Shown here: positions 1-5,715 of the stretch, one piece after another
How the letters are laid out: each line of letters starts with the position of its first letter
Numbering within the stretch: the first letter of the stretch is position 1
Assembly: GCA_019236545.1 (NCBI GenBank)
Contig: JAFAIV010000212.1
Span: forward strand, 1-7,249
Length of the DNA: 7,249 nucleotides
Source of the DNA: Actinomycetota bacterium
GTDB lineage: Bacteria > Actinomycetota > Thermoleophilia > Gaiellales > Gaiellaceae
Direction of reading: 5' to 3'
Program-made: the position numbers and the translations under genes
Notes under the pieces: generated by a model
Database searches by the model: none
What the model was told of the DNA's origin: nothing
Seen by the model: the letters and a program-made list of their open reading frames with translations, nothing else

Positions 1-10
1 AGCCGGCGGC

Positions 11-1318
11 GTGAGCGCGGTCGGGGTGACGCAGCGGGCGCGGCCCCGGCGATGGGTCTGGAGGGCGATCGAGCAGGGCTGGCACGCGATCGGGCCGGGG
101 TTCATCACCGGCGCGTCCGACGACGACCCGAGCGGAATCGCCACCTACTCCCAGACCGGCGCCCAGTACGGCTACGGGCTCCTCTGGACGGCCGTGTGGC
201 AGCTCCCGCTCCTCTACTACACGCAGGAGGCGGTCGCCCGCATCGGCGCCGTCCGTGGGAAGGGGCTCGCTTCGGCCATCCGGGACCGGTACGGCCTGCC
301 GCTGGCCGTCCTGCTCGCGGGGCTCGTAGTGATCGCCGACACCGTCAACGCCGGCGCGGACATCGGGGCGGTCGCCAGCAGCGCCCACCTCGTCGTGCCG
401 CTCGGCGACCGGCTGCTCATTGTCCTCGTCACGACGCTCGTCCTCGTGCTCGTCCTCTTCGTCGGCTACCGGCGCTACGCCAACGTGCTGAAGATCCTCG
501 GCCTGTTCCTCCTCGCCTACCTGGTCGCCGCGTTCGCGATCTCCGCGCCCTGGGGGCACGTCCTCGAGGCGACCTTCGTCCCGCACATCCAGTTCACGAC
601 CTCCTTCCTCTTCCTGACCGTCGGCACCTTTGGGACGACGATCACCGCGTACTGCTGGTTCTGGCAGAGCGACGAGGAGGTCGAGGAGGAGCTCGCGGAC
701 GGCACCATCGGCCCCGACGGCAAGGTCGACGAGCACAGGCTCCTGCCGTTCCTGCGGCGAGCCAGGGCGGACACGAAGGTCGGCACGCTCTGGGCCGAGG
801 TCGTCCAGTGGGCGATCGTGGTCGTCTGCGGCACGGTGCTGTTCGCGCACGGCGCGACGAGGATCAGCACCGCCGCCGACGCCGCGAGGGCGCTCGAGCC
901 GCTCGCCGGCGCGTACGCGAAGGACCTCTTCGCCATCGGGGTCATCGGCGTGGGGCTGATGGCGATCCCGATCTTCGCGGGCGTCTCCGCCTACGCGATC
1001 TGCGAGCTGAACGGCTGGCGCAAGGGCCTCGACCGGAAGGTCAGGGACGCGCGCCCGTTCTACGCGGTGATCGGCGTCTCGACGATCGCCGCCGAGCTGA
1101 TGAACTTCGTCGGCATCGACATGATCAAAGCGCTCGTCTGGACGGCCGTGATCTGGGGATTCGTCGCCGTCCCGCTGCTCTACGCGATCGGCCGGCTCAA
1201 CTCGGACGCCAACGTCCTCGGCGAGCACCGCGGAAGCAGAACCTCGCGCATCTGGGTCTGGATCACGTTCGCCGTCATGACGGCGTCCGCGATCGCACTC
1301 GTGGTCAGCCTGCTCTGA
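11..1318 (+). CDS. NRAMP-superfamily metal ion transporter, divergent DPSG type
   Basis: Predicted inner-membrane, proton- or gradient-coupled divalent metal transporter with about 11 hydrophobic segments in 435 residues, the usual NRAMP length. Seen directly: the TM1 region (about residues 27-59) has GPGFITGASDDDPSGIATYS, aligning with the canonical NRAMP DPGN helix break but reading DPSG (39-42). The TM6 region reads GTFGTTITAY (205-214), where classical Mn/Fe NRAMPs carry Met-Pro-His, so Thr212-Ala213-Tyr214 replace those residues. TM6 is followed by FWQSDEEVEEE and an unusually acidic, hydrophilic loop to about residue 255. Family knowledge: the TM1 Asn and TM6 Met coordinate transition metals, so their loss puts this protein in a divergent clade whose substrate may not be Mn/Fe; NRAMP-related Mg transporters also lack the Met. 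The start is GTG at 11; only 10 bases precede it, so an earlier start outside the window cannot be excluded. The TGA abuts the convergent secG stop with no gap. Family confidence is high, substrate unknown. Confidence 0.9.
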   Translation: MSAVGVTQRARPRRWVWRAIEQGWHAIGPGFITGASDDDPSGIATYSQTGAQYGYGLLWTAVWQLPLLYYTQEAVARIGAVRGKGLASAIRDRYGLPLAVLLAGLVVIADTVNAGADIGAVASSAHLVVPLGDRLLIVLVTTLVLVLVLFVGYRRYANVLKILGLFLLAYLVAAFAISAPWGHVLEATFVPHIQFTTSFLFLTVGTFGTTITAYCWFWQSDEEVEEELADGTIGPDGKVDEHRLLPFLRRARADTKVGTLWAEVVQWAIVVVCGTVLFAHGATRISTAADAARALEPLAGAYAKDLFAIGVIGVGLMAIPIFAGVSAYAICELNGWRKGLDRKVRDARPFYAVIGVSTIAAELMNFVGIDMIKALVWTAVIWGFVAVPLLYAIGRLNSDANVLGEHRGSRTSRIWVWITFAVMTASAIALVVSLL

Positions 1319-1540
1319 CTAGTGCAGGTAGTGGAAGAGGGCGATGCTGTTCGCGAAGAACAGGATCCCCAGCACGACCGTCAGGCGCGTGAGGTTGCGC
1401 TCGACGATGTGCGTCCCGCCCTGCGACGCGGGCGTGAAGCCCATCCCGCCCATGCCGGCGTCGCGGCCGCTGTGCATGAGGATGAGCGAGATCGTCGCGA
1501 CGACGATCAGGACCTGCATCACGGCGAGGAACTGGACCAC
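1319..1540 (-). CDS. secG: Preprotein translocase subunit SecG
   Basis: SecG is the small auxiliary membrane subunit of the SecYEG channel and helps SecA-driven protein export. The 73-residue product has the expected size and plan: a first hydrophobic helix (about residues 2-21), a short Gly/Met-rich cytoplasmic loop (HSGRDAGMGGMGF, about 23-35), the conserved segment HIVERNLTRLT (about 44-54), and a second helix ending in ANSIALFHYLH. The chosen start is GTG at 1540, which gives a full first helix; an internal ATG (codon 8) would cut into it. It lies 4 bases after the stop of the response-regulator gene on the same strand, so co-transcription is likely, but no Shine-Dalgarno is visible. Instead a TANNNT hexamer lies 6 bases before the GTG, so an additional internal promoter is possible. 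Its TAG stop (1321-1319) touches the TGA of the convergent transporter gene. In many actinobacteria secG sits near glycolytic genes; here it does not. Confidence 0.9.
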   Translation of the reverse strand: MVQFLAVMQVLIVVATISLILMHSGRDAGMGGMGFTPASQGGTHIVERNLTRLTVVLGILFFANSIALFHYLH

Positions 1541-1544
1541 GGCG

Positions 1545-1916
1545 TCAGGGTAGCGTGCCGGCGACCTCGACGATGGCGTCCACGAGCTCCGACGCGATCC
1601 GGTCCTTCGTGACGTAGCCGGCCGCGCCGGCGGCCCGAGCGCGGTCGACGTCGGCGCGCGAGTTGGAGCCCGTGAGCATCAGGATCGCCGCCCGGGAGCC
1701 GGACGCGTGGATCTCGCGGGTCGCCGCGATCCCGTCCAGCACGGGCATGCTCACGTCCATCAGCACGACGTCCGGACGAAGCTCCGCGGCGAGGTCGACC
1801 GCCTCCTGCCCGTCGGACGCGCGCCCGACGACCTCGATCCGCGCGTCGCCCGCGAGGATCGCCTCGAGCGCCTCGGTGAACAGGCGATGGTCGTCTGCGA
1901 TCAGGACACGAATCAC
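1545..1916 (-). CDS. Stand-alone receiver-domain response regulator (NarL/FixJ-type REC, no output domain)
   Basis: This 123-residue protein is one complete receiver domain that would accept a phosphoryl group from a histidine kinase. Seen directly: the acidic pocket Asp8-Asp9 in VLIADDHRLF, phosphoacceptor Asp54 in VVLMDVSMPVLDG, the switch Thr82 in MLTGS, Tyr101, and the conserved Lys104 in GYVTKD. The sequence style (ADDH...F.EAL, LMDVSMP..DG) is that of NarL/FixJ regulators. However, it stops right after the last helix (LVDAIVEVAGTLP) and lacks the LuxR-type helix-turn-helix that usually follows. The next bases are the secG start, so no hidden HTH remnant lies downstream. It probably acts by protein-protein contact or as a phosphate shuttle, like CheY/Spo0F-type proteins; the partner is unknown and no kinase is present in the window. 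The GTG start at 1916 has a strong Shine-Dalgarno. It is first in a pair with secG and divergent from the 63-residue protein gene. Confidence 0.88.
   Translation of the reverse strand: MIRVLIADDHRLFTEALEAILAGDARIEVVGRASDGQEAVDLAAELRPDVVLMDVSMPVLDGIAATREIHASGSRAAILMLTGSNSRADVDRARAAGAAGYVTKDRIASELVDAIVEVAGTLP
1547..1552 (-). promoter_or_regulatory. Candidate -10 element for leaderless secG mRNA
   Basis: On the minus strand the bases read TACCCT, then 6 bases, then the secG GTG. TANNNT is the consensus for actinobacterial -10 elements, and this spacing would put the transcript start at or next to the GTG. The hexamer lies within the last codons and stop of the upstream response regulator. No Shine-Dalgarno is seen before secG. 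No convincing -35 was identified. The promoter is inferred and may only add to read-through from the upstream gene. Confidence 0.35.
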
Positions 1917-1920
1917 CAGA

Positions 1921-1930
1921 TTCCCTCCCC
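1921..1930 (-). promoter_or_regulatory. Strong ribosome binding site of the response-regulator gene
   Basis: The minus strand reads GGGGAGGGAA, with the GGAGGG core (1928-1923) placed 6 bases before the GTG at 1916. This fixes the start codon and contrasts with neighbouring genes, which lack such a site. It implies a transcript with a real 5' leader; its promoter must lie in or beyond the short divergent region and is not clear. Confidence 0.7.
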
Positions 1931-1951
1931 GGAACCGGCTCCATCTTGCCC

Positions 1952-1957
1952 TAGATT
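1952..1957 (+). promoter_or_regulatory. Candidate -10 element for a leaderless small-protein mRNA
   Basis: TAGATT fits TANNNT and ends 7 bases before the GTG at 1965, so transcription would begin at about the start codon. It lies in an AT-rich patch (TAGATTTCCGAAA) that stands out from the surrounding sequence. No Shine-Dalgarno precedes this GTG, in keeping with a leaderless message. No good -35 match was found at 16-18 bases upstream. Confidence 0.5.
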
Positions 1958-1964
1958 TCCGAAA

Positions 1965-2156
1965 GTGGAGGAAGACGTCCGCGAGCGGATCCAGAAGCTG
2001 CTCGTGACCGGCGACAACCGGCTGAAGCAGGGCGTCGACCCGGCGAAGGCGCGGGAGAGCTGGCTCGCGGCGCTGGAGCTGGCGCGCGAGGCCGGACTCG
2101 AGGAGCGGATCCGGCCGCTCGTCGAGGTCAGGCTGGCAGACCTGCCGCCCGGCTGA
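1965..2156 (+). CDS. Small helical protein of unknown function (63 aa)
   Basis: I do not recognise this gene. The 63-residue product is highly charged and looks almost entirely alpha-helical: EEDVRERIQKLLVTGDNRLK, then AKARESWLAALELAREAGLE, then ERIRPLVEVRLADL. The middle part, with Trp33 and the Ala/Leu/Glu pattern, resembles a TPR-like helical hairpin, though too short for a full repeat array. No signal peptide or membrane segment is present, so it is probably cytoplasmic. The frame is open well upstream, but the earlier part runs antisense through the response-regulator gene; the GTG at 1965 is the first start beyond that gene's leader and has a -10-like hexamer 7 bases upstream. Its end overlaps the convergent glycosyltransferase gene by 29 bases. 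Reality is supported by the plausible soluble composition and the promoter-like context, not by any recognised family. A spurious reading frame remains possible. Confidence 0.6.
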   Translation: MEEDVRERIQKLLVTGDNRLKQGVDPAKARESWLAALELAREAGLEERIRPLVEVRLADLPPG

Positions 2157-3111
2157 GGATCGCCTCGATCCGCTCGGCCTGGCGGCGGACGTCGTGCGCC
2201 TCGGTCGCGGCGCGCGCGGCCTCGTTCGGGCGCGGCAGCGCGGCCGCCTGCTCGAGCGCGCGCGCGAGGGCGTCGACGTCGAGCGGGTCGACGAGGATCC
2301 CGGCCTCCGGCGGCACGAACTCGGGCGGCCCGCCCACGCGCGTCGCGACGACGGAGCGGCCGCAGGCCATGCCCTCGAGCAGGGCCTGGCCGAGCGGCTC
2401 GAGCAGGCTCGGCTGCGCGAGCACGTGCGCGTCGGCGAGCAGGCGCGGGATCTCGTCGTGCGGGACGCGGCCGAGGAGGCTGACGCGCTCGCGGCCCTCG
2501 AGCTCGTGGCGCAGGGGGCCGTCGCCGGCGAACGTCAGCGTCCCTTCGCCGAGCTTGTCGAACGCGTCGGCGAGCCTGACGACGTTCTTCCGCTCGTCGA
2601 GCGAGCCCACGCAGAGGAAGCGCGGCGGCCCGTCCGGCGGCGGGGTGACGGCGAACCGCTCCCGGTCGACGCCGCTCGAGACGACCTCGGTCTTGCCCCG
2701 CGCGTCGGGGAGCCGCGTCTCGAGCTCGCGCCGCAGGTAGTCCGAGACGCAGACGACGGCCGCGGCGCGGCGGACGACGAGGCGCGTCGCCGCGGCGACG
2801 CCGGGGATCTCGCCGACGTTGCGGACGTCGCGGCCGTGCGCCGTCACGACGAGCGGCGCGCGCCCCGCGAGCGCGGCGATCAGCCCGGATGGGACTAGGA
2901 AGTGCGCCCAGACGACGTCCGGCCGCCGCGCCGTCGCGGCCCGGCGCGCCAGCGTCAGGTAGCGGAGCTTCCCGCCCGCGCGGGTGTCGAGGACGGCGAG
3001 CTCGACCTCGTTCCCGCGCTCGCGCAGCGCGTTCTCCATCTGGGCGACGAACGGCCCGAGGTCGGGCGCGGTGGGCCCCGGGTACATCTGGGAGACGATC
3101 AGGATGCGCAC
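2128..3111 (-). CDS. GT4-type (GT-B fold) glycosyltransferase
   Basis: Predicted retaining glycosyltransferase that moves a sugar from a nucleotide-sugar donor to an unknown acceptor (cell-surface glycan, glycolipid or small molecule). The 327 residues show the two-domain GT-B layout. The N-terminal half starts with RILIVSQMYPGP (2-13, first strand and Gly/Pro loop) and contains VVTAHGRDVRN (88-98) and VCVSDYLRREL (120-130). The linker region has VVSSGVDRERF (143-153). The C-terminal half has VGSLDERKNV (168-177, donor phosphate Arg/Lys), FAGDGPLR (194-201) and the EX7E motif EPLGQALLE (Glu238 to Glu246) followed by GMACGRSVVATRVGG. There is no signal peptide or membrane helix, so it is cytosolic or peripheral. 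The GTG start at 3111 begins the first strand exactly; the frame stays open further upstream but runs antisense through the ABC gene. No Shine-Dalgarno is visible. It is a single gene, divergent from the ABC operon by 26 bases and overlapping the small-protein gene at its 3' end by 29 bases. Donor and acceptor cannot be predicted. Confidence 0.9.
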   Translation of the reverse strand: MRILIVSQMYPGPTAPDLGPFVAQMENALRERGNEVELAVLDTRAGGKLRYLTLARRAATARRPDVVWAHFLVPSGLIAALAGRAPLVVTAHGRDVRNVGEIPGVAAATRLVVRRAAAVVCVSDYLRRELETRLPDARGKTEVVSSGVDRERFAVTPPPDGPPRFLCVGSLDERKNVVRLADAFDKLGEGTLTFAGDGPLRHELEGRERVSLLGRVPHDEIPRLLADAHVLAQPSLLEPLGQALLEGMACGRSVVATRVGGPPEFVPPEAGILVDPLDVDALARALEQAAALPRPNEAARAATEAHDVRRQAERIEAILSRAAGLPA

Positions 3112-3119
3112 CGGGAGGC

Positions 3120-3129
3120 AGCGTAAGCT
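3120..3129. promoter_or_regulatory. Overlapping bidirectional -10 element between glycosyltransferase and ABC operon
   Basis: AGCGTAAGCT contains TAAGCT on the + strand (3124-3129) and TACGCT on the minus strand (3125-3120), both matching TANNNT and sharing the central TA. Each ends 8 bases before a GTG: 3138 for the ABC ATPase and 3111 for the glycosyltransferase. The two starts are therefore exactly symmetric around 3124.5. The minus-strand promoter also has ACGACA (3148-3143, four of six matches to TTGACA) at a 17-base spacing; no comparable + strand -35 was found. Neither gene has a clear Shine-Dalgarno, so both messages may be leaderless. A short AGC/GCT dyad acting as a protein-binding site is an alternative reading. 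Confidence 0.55.
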
Positions 3130-3137
3130 CCGGGACG

Positions 3138-4076
3138 GTGGGTGTCGTGGAGGTTCAGGGGCTGGAGAAGGTCTTTCGCGTGCCCGAGCGCGAGGCCGGC
3201 ATCGGCGCCGCCACCCGCAGCCTCTTCCGCCGCCAGTGGCGCGAGGTGCGAGCGGTGGACGGGATCTCGTTCGAGATCGAGCCCGGCGAGGTCGTCGGCT
3301 TCCTCGGCCCGAACGGCGCCGGCAAGACGACGACGCTGAAGATGCTCTCCGGCCTGCTCCACCCGAGCGGCGGCGAGGTGCGCGTCCTCGGCCACGTCCC
3401 AAACCGGCGCGAGCGCGACTACCTGCGCCGGATGACGCTCGTGATGGGGAACCGCAACCAGCTCCAGTGGGATCTCCCGGCGCTCGACTCGTTCGAGCTG
3501 AACCGGGCGATCTACCGGCTGCCGGTCGACGAGTTCCGGCAGACGCGCGACGAGCTCGTCGAGCTGCTCGACATCGGCGACCTCGTCCGCAAGCCGGTGC
3601 GGCAGCTCTCGCTCGGCGAGCGGATGAAGGTCGAGGTCGTCGGCTCACTCCTGCACCTGCCGCAGGTGCTCTTCCTCGACGAGCCGACGATCGGGCTCGA
3701 CGTGACGATGCAGAAGCGGATCCGCGGCTTCGTCGCCGACTACAACGCGCGCTACGGCGCCACCGTCCTGCTGACGAGCCACTACATGGCCGACGTCGAG
3801 GCGCTCTGCCGGCGCGTGATCGTCATCCACCACGGGCGGCTGCTCTTCGACGGCCAGCTCGAGGCGCTGACGCACCGCTTCGCGCCGTTGAAGACGATCG
3901 AGGCCGTGCTCGCCGACGGCGAGACCGTGTCGCTGCAGGTGCCGAAGGACGAGGTCTCTGGGGCGACGGCGCAGCTCCTCGCGGAGCGTGAGGTCGTCGA
4001 CCTGACAGTCGAGGACCCGCCGATCGAGGACGTGATCGAACAGGTCTTCGCGACCGAGGCCGAGGTCGTGGCGTGA
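3138..4076 (+). CDS. ABC transporter ATP-binding protein (ABC-2 exporter, COG4586-like)
   Basis: Cytoplasmic nucleotide-binding subunit that powers the exporter formed with the next two permeases. In 312 residues it has all ABC motifs: Walker A GPNGAGKT (57-64), Q-loop Gln108 in NRNQLQWDLP, signature LSLGER (157-162, a variant of LSGGQ usual for this subgroup), Walker B VLFLDEP (177-183) with catalytic Glu182, D-loop around Gly186-Leu187-Asp188, and switch His215 in LLTSHYM. The N-terminal EVQGLEKVFRVPEREAG followed by RSLFRR and the VMGNRNQLQWDLPALDSFELN stretch are typical of the uncharacterised-exporter ATPases grouped as COG4586, which pair with DUF990/ABC2_membrane_6 permeases. A C-terminal extension of about 60 residues follows the ATPase core. 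Start: GTG at 3138 is preferred because a -10-like hexamer lies 8 bases upstream; GTG at 3147 is an alternative that loses only three residues. The stop overlaps the first permease start (GTGA). Substrate is unknown; a cyanobacterial relative has, as I recall, been linked to methyl viologen resistance. Confidence 0.93.
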   Translation: MGVVEVQGLEKVFRVPEREAGIGAATRSLFRRQWREVRAVDGISFEIEPGEVVGFLGPNGAGKTTTLKMLSGLLHPSGGEVRVLGHVPNRRERDYLRRMTLVMGNRNQLQWDLPALDSFELNRAIYRLPVDEFRQTRDELVELLDIGDLVRKPVRQLSLGERMKVEVVGSLLHLPQVLFLDEPTIGLDVTMQKRIRGFVADYNARYGATVLLTSHYMADVEALCRRVIVIHHGRLLFDGQLEALTHRFAPLKTIEAVLADGETVSLQVPKDEVSGATAQLLAEREVVDLTVEDPPIEDVIEQVFATEAEVVA

Positions 4077-4921
4077 CCGAGCTCGCCGCCCAGCCGGTTG
4101 CCGGAAGGCCGTCGGCGCTCCGCTCGTTCGTCGACTTCTACGCGACGACGATGCGGACGACGATCCAGACGCAGTTCCAGTACCGCGCGGCGATGTACGG
4201 CTACACGATCGGGATGGTCGCCGAGCCGACGATCTACCTCGTCGTCTGGACGACGATCGCGAACTCGCACGGCGGCGCGGTCGACGGCGTCGGGCCGCAC
4301 GCGTTCGCGGCGTACTACATCGTCTGGACGTTCGTGCGCGTGATGAACATCGTCTTCACGCCGTACGGCTGGGAATGGCGGATCCGCGAGGGGCAGCTCT
4401 CCGGCCAGCTCCTACGGCCCATCCACCCGATCCACTACGACCTCGCGTGGTTCGCCGGGCAGAAGGTGCCCTGGCTCGTCATGTACGCGCCGATCGCGGT
4501 CGGGCTCTCGCTCGTCTTCCACCCGTCGTTCCACACGAGCGCGCTCGGCGTCGTCGTCTTCCTCGTCGCGATCTGGGGCGCCTACCTGATCCGGTCGCTG
4601 AACCAGTTCTGGCTCGGGATGTTCACCATCTTCACGACGCGCGTCGGCGCGATCTTCCAGGTCTGGTTCCTCGCAGAGTTGCTCCTCTCGGGCCGGCTGC
4701 TCCCGCTGCCGCTGATGCCGCAGTGGACGCAGGAGCTCGCCGCGTGGCTGCCGTTCAAGTGGACGTTCTACTTCCCGATCGAGGCGCTGGTCGGCAACCT
4801 CTCGAACGCTGCGCTCCTCCGCGGGCTCGGCTTCCAGGCGCTCTGGGCGGCGATCCTCGGCGCCGTGGCGGTCGGCGCGTGGCGGCTCGCGGTTCGGCAC
4901 TACTCGGCGGTGGGGAACTGA
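4073..4921 (+). CDS. ABC-2 family permease, first subunit (COG4587-like)
   Basis: Integral membrane subunit of the exporter, 282 residues with about six hydrophobic segments (first near 40-62, last near 255-275). A soluble N-terminal helix ends in QFQYRAAMYGY (QYRA at 36-39), and the loop after the second membrane segment has IREGQLSGQLLRP (104-116). Both motifs recur in the next gene and mark this permease family. The GTG start at 4073 overlaps the ATPase stop in a GTGA arrangement and has GAGG (4062-4065) 7 bases upstream, so translational coupling is expected. It very likely forms a heterodimeric channel with the second permease, driven by the ATPase encoded upstream. The motifs do not reveal what is carried, and export rather than import is inferred from the ABC-2 fold and the absence of a solute-binding protein gene. 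Confidence 0.88.
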   Translation: MTELAAQPVAGRPSALRSFVDFYATTMRTTIQTQFQYRAAMYGYTIGMVAEPTIYLVVWTTIANSHGGAVDGVGPHAFAAYYIVWTFVRVMNIVFTPYGWEWRIREGQLSGQLLRPIHPIHYDLAWFAGQKVPWLVMYAPIAVGLSLVFHPSFHTSALGVVVFLVAIWGAYLIRSLNQFWLGMFTIFTTRVGAIFQVWFLAELLLSGRLLPLPLMPQWTQELAAWLPFKWTFYFPIEALVGNLSNAALLRGLGFQALWAAILGAVAVGAWRLAVRHYSAVGN

Positions 4922-5697
4922 TGCCCGTCCCGAGGCCGCTCGTCGTCGCGTGGACGTACCTCCGCCTCGGCGTGATGAACGAGATGCAGTACCGCGCGAA
5001 CTTCTTCGTCGCGATCTTCCAGTCGCTGCTGCAGGTCGGCGTCGGGCTGGCGGTGCTCGCGCTCGTGTACTCGCACACGAGCGAGCTGAACGGGTGGACG
5101 CAGTCGGATCTGCTCGTGATCCTCGGCGTGCAGATCCTGCTCGGCGGCGTCGTGCACGCGACGGTGCAGCCGAACATGGAGCGGCTCGCCGACGAGGTGC
5201 GGGACGGCAAGCTCGACTTCGCCCTGACGCGGCCGGAGGACGCGCAGCTGATCGTCTCGGTGCGGCAGCTCCAGCTCTGGCAGCTCGTCGAAGTCGTCTC
5301 CGGCGCGACCGTGATCGGCGTCGGCGTGTCCCGCCTCCCGACCGGGATGGACGCGCCGCACACGCTCGCGTTCCTCGCGCTCCTCGGCGTCGGCGCACTG
5401 CTTCTCTACTGCTTCTGGCTGATCCTCGCGACCGGGTCGTTCTGGGTCGTGAACATGTGGTTCCTCTCGGAGCTCTTCGAGGGCGTCTACCAGACGGGGC
5501 GCTGGCCGATCGGGATCTATCCGGGCTGGCTGCGCTACTCGATGACGTACCTCGTCCCGGTCGGCTTCGCGGTGACGGTGCCGGCGCAGGCGATGACGAA
5601 CCGGCTCTCGTTGGGGACGGTCGGGGTCGCGCTCGCGTTCGCGGTCGTCCTCGCCGCCGTGACGCGGCGCTTCTGGAAGCTCGGGCTGCGCCGCTAC

Positions 5698-5715
<18 letters not shown>
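4921..5715 (+). CDS. ABC-2 family permease, second subunit (DUF990/ABC2_membrane_6, COG3694-like)
   Basis: Second membrane subunit of the exporter, 264 residues with about six hydrophobic segments. It shares the landmarks of the preceding permease: NEMQYRANFF near the N terminus (QYRA at 23-26) and VRDGKLDFALTRP (93-105) in the following loop. The spacing between the two motifs is nearly the same in both proteins (70 versus 68 residues), which points to an ancient duplication. The C-terminal part (MTYLVPVGFAVTVPAQAMT, then FWKLGLRRYSGASA) is typical of the family; the basic R-RYS-type end also resembles the first permease's RHYSAVGN end. The ATG at 4921 overlaps the previous stop by one base (TGATG), and GGGGA (4912-4916) serves as the ribosome binding site. 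The gene ends the operon and overlaps the convergent mutase gene by 18 bases. Confidence 0.88.

Larger units (their letters stand above)
1917..1964. other. 48-bp divergent intergenic region
   Basis: This is the only spacer separating the minus-strand response regulator/secG pair from the + strand small-protein gene. It holds the Shine-Dalgarno of the regulator gene and a TANNNT hexamer facing the small gene. On the minus strand CAAGAT (1949-1944) is a weak -10 candidate for the regulator gene, without a clear -35. No inverted repeat that looks like an operator was seen. Confidence 0.5.

Noticed and set aside
52..1392. Alternative + strand frame through the metal-transporter gene
   Set aside because: The translation is Arg/Ala/Pro-rich without hydrophobic segments, while the frame starting at 11 gives a clear NRAMP-type membrane protein.
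1545..1916. Response regulator as a truncated pseudogene that lost its helix-turn-helix
   Set aside because: The receiver domain is complete to its last helix, the stop is followed 4 bases later by an intact gene, and no HTH-like sequence is seen in other frames nearby. A natural single-domain regulator is simpler.
1519..1944. Alternative minus-strand frame across the response regulator
   Set aside because: It overlaps the receiver gene in another frame and encodes Arg/Gly-rich sequence. The receiver frame has all the catalytic residues and a good ribosome binding site.
1707..1964. Upstream extension of the small-protein frame
   Set aside because: Most of it is antisense to the conserved response-regulator receiver domain and the rest crosses that gene's ribosome binding site. 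Its composition differs from the charged helical part after 1965.
2889..3137. N-terminal extension of the ABC ATPase frame
   Set aside because: It is low-complexity Arg/Pro/Ala sequence antisense to the N-terminal half of the glycosyltransferase. The family N terminus begins at the GTG at 3138 or 3147.
3112..3648. N-terminal extension of the glycosyltransferase frame into the ABC ATPase gene
   Set aside because: The extension is Arg/Ala/Ser-rich and has no GT features, and the GT-B fold begins exactly at the GTG at 3111. The stretch is antisense to well-conserved ATPase motifs.
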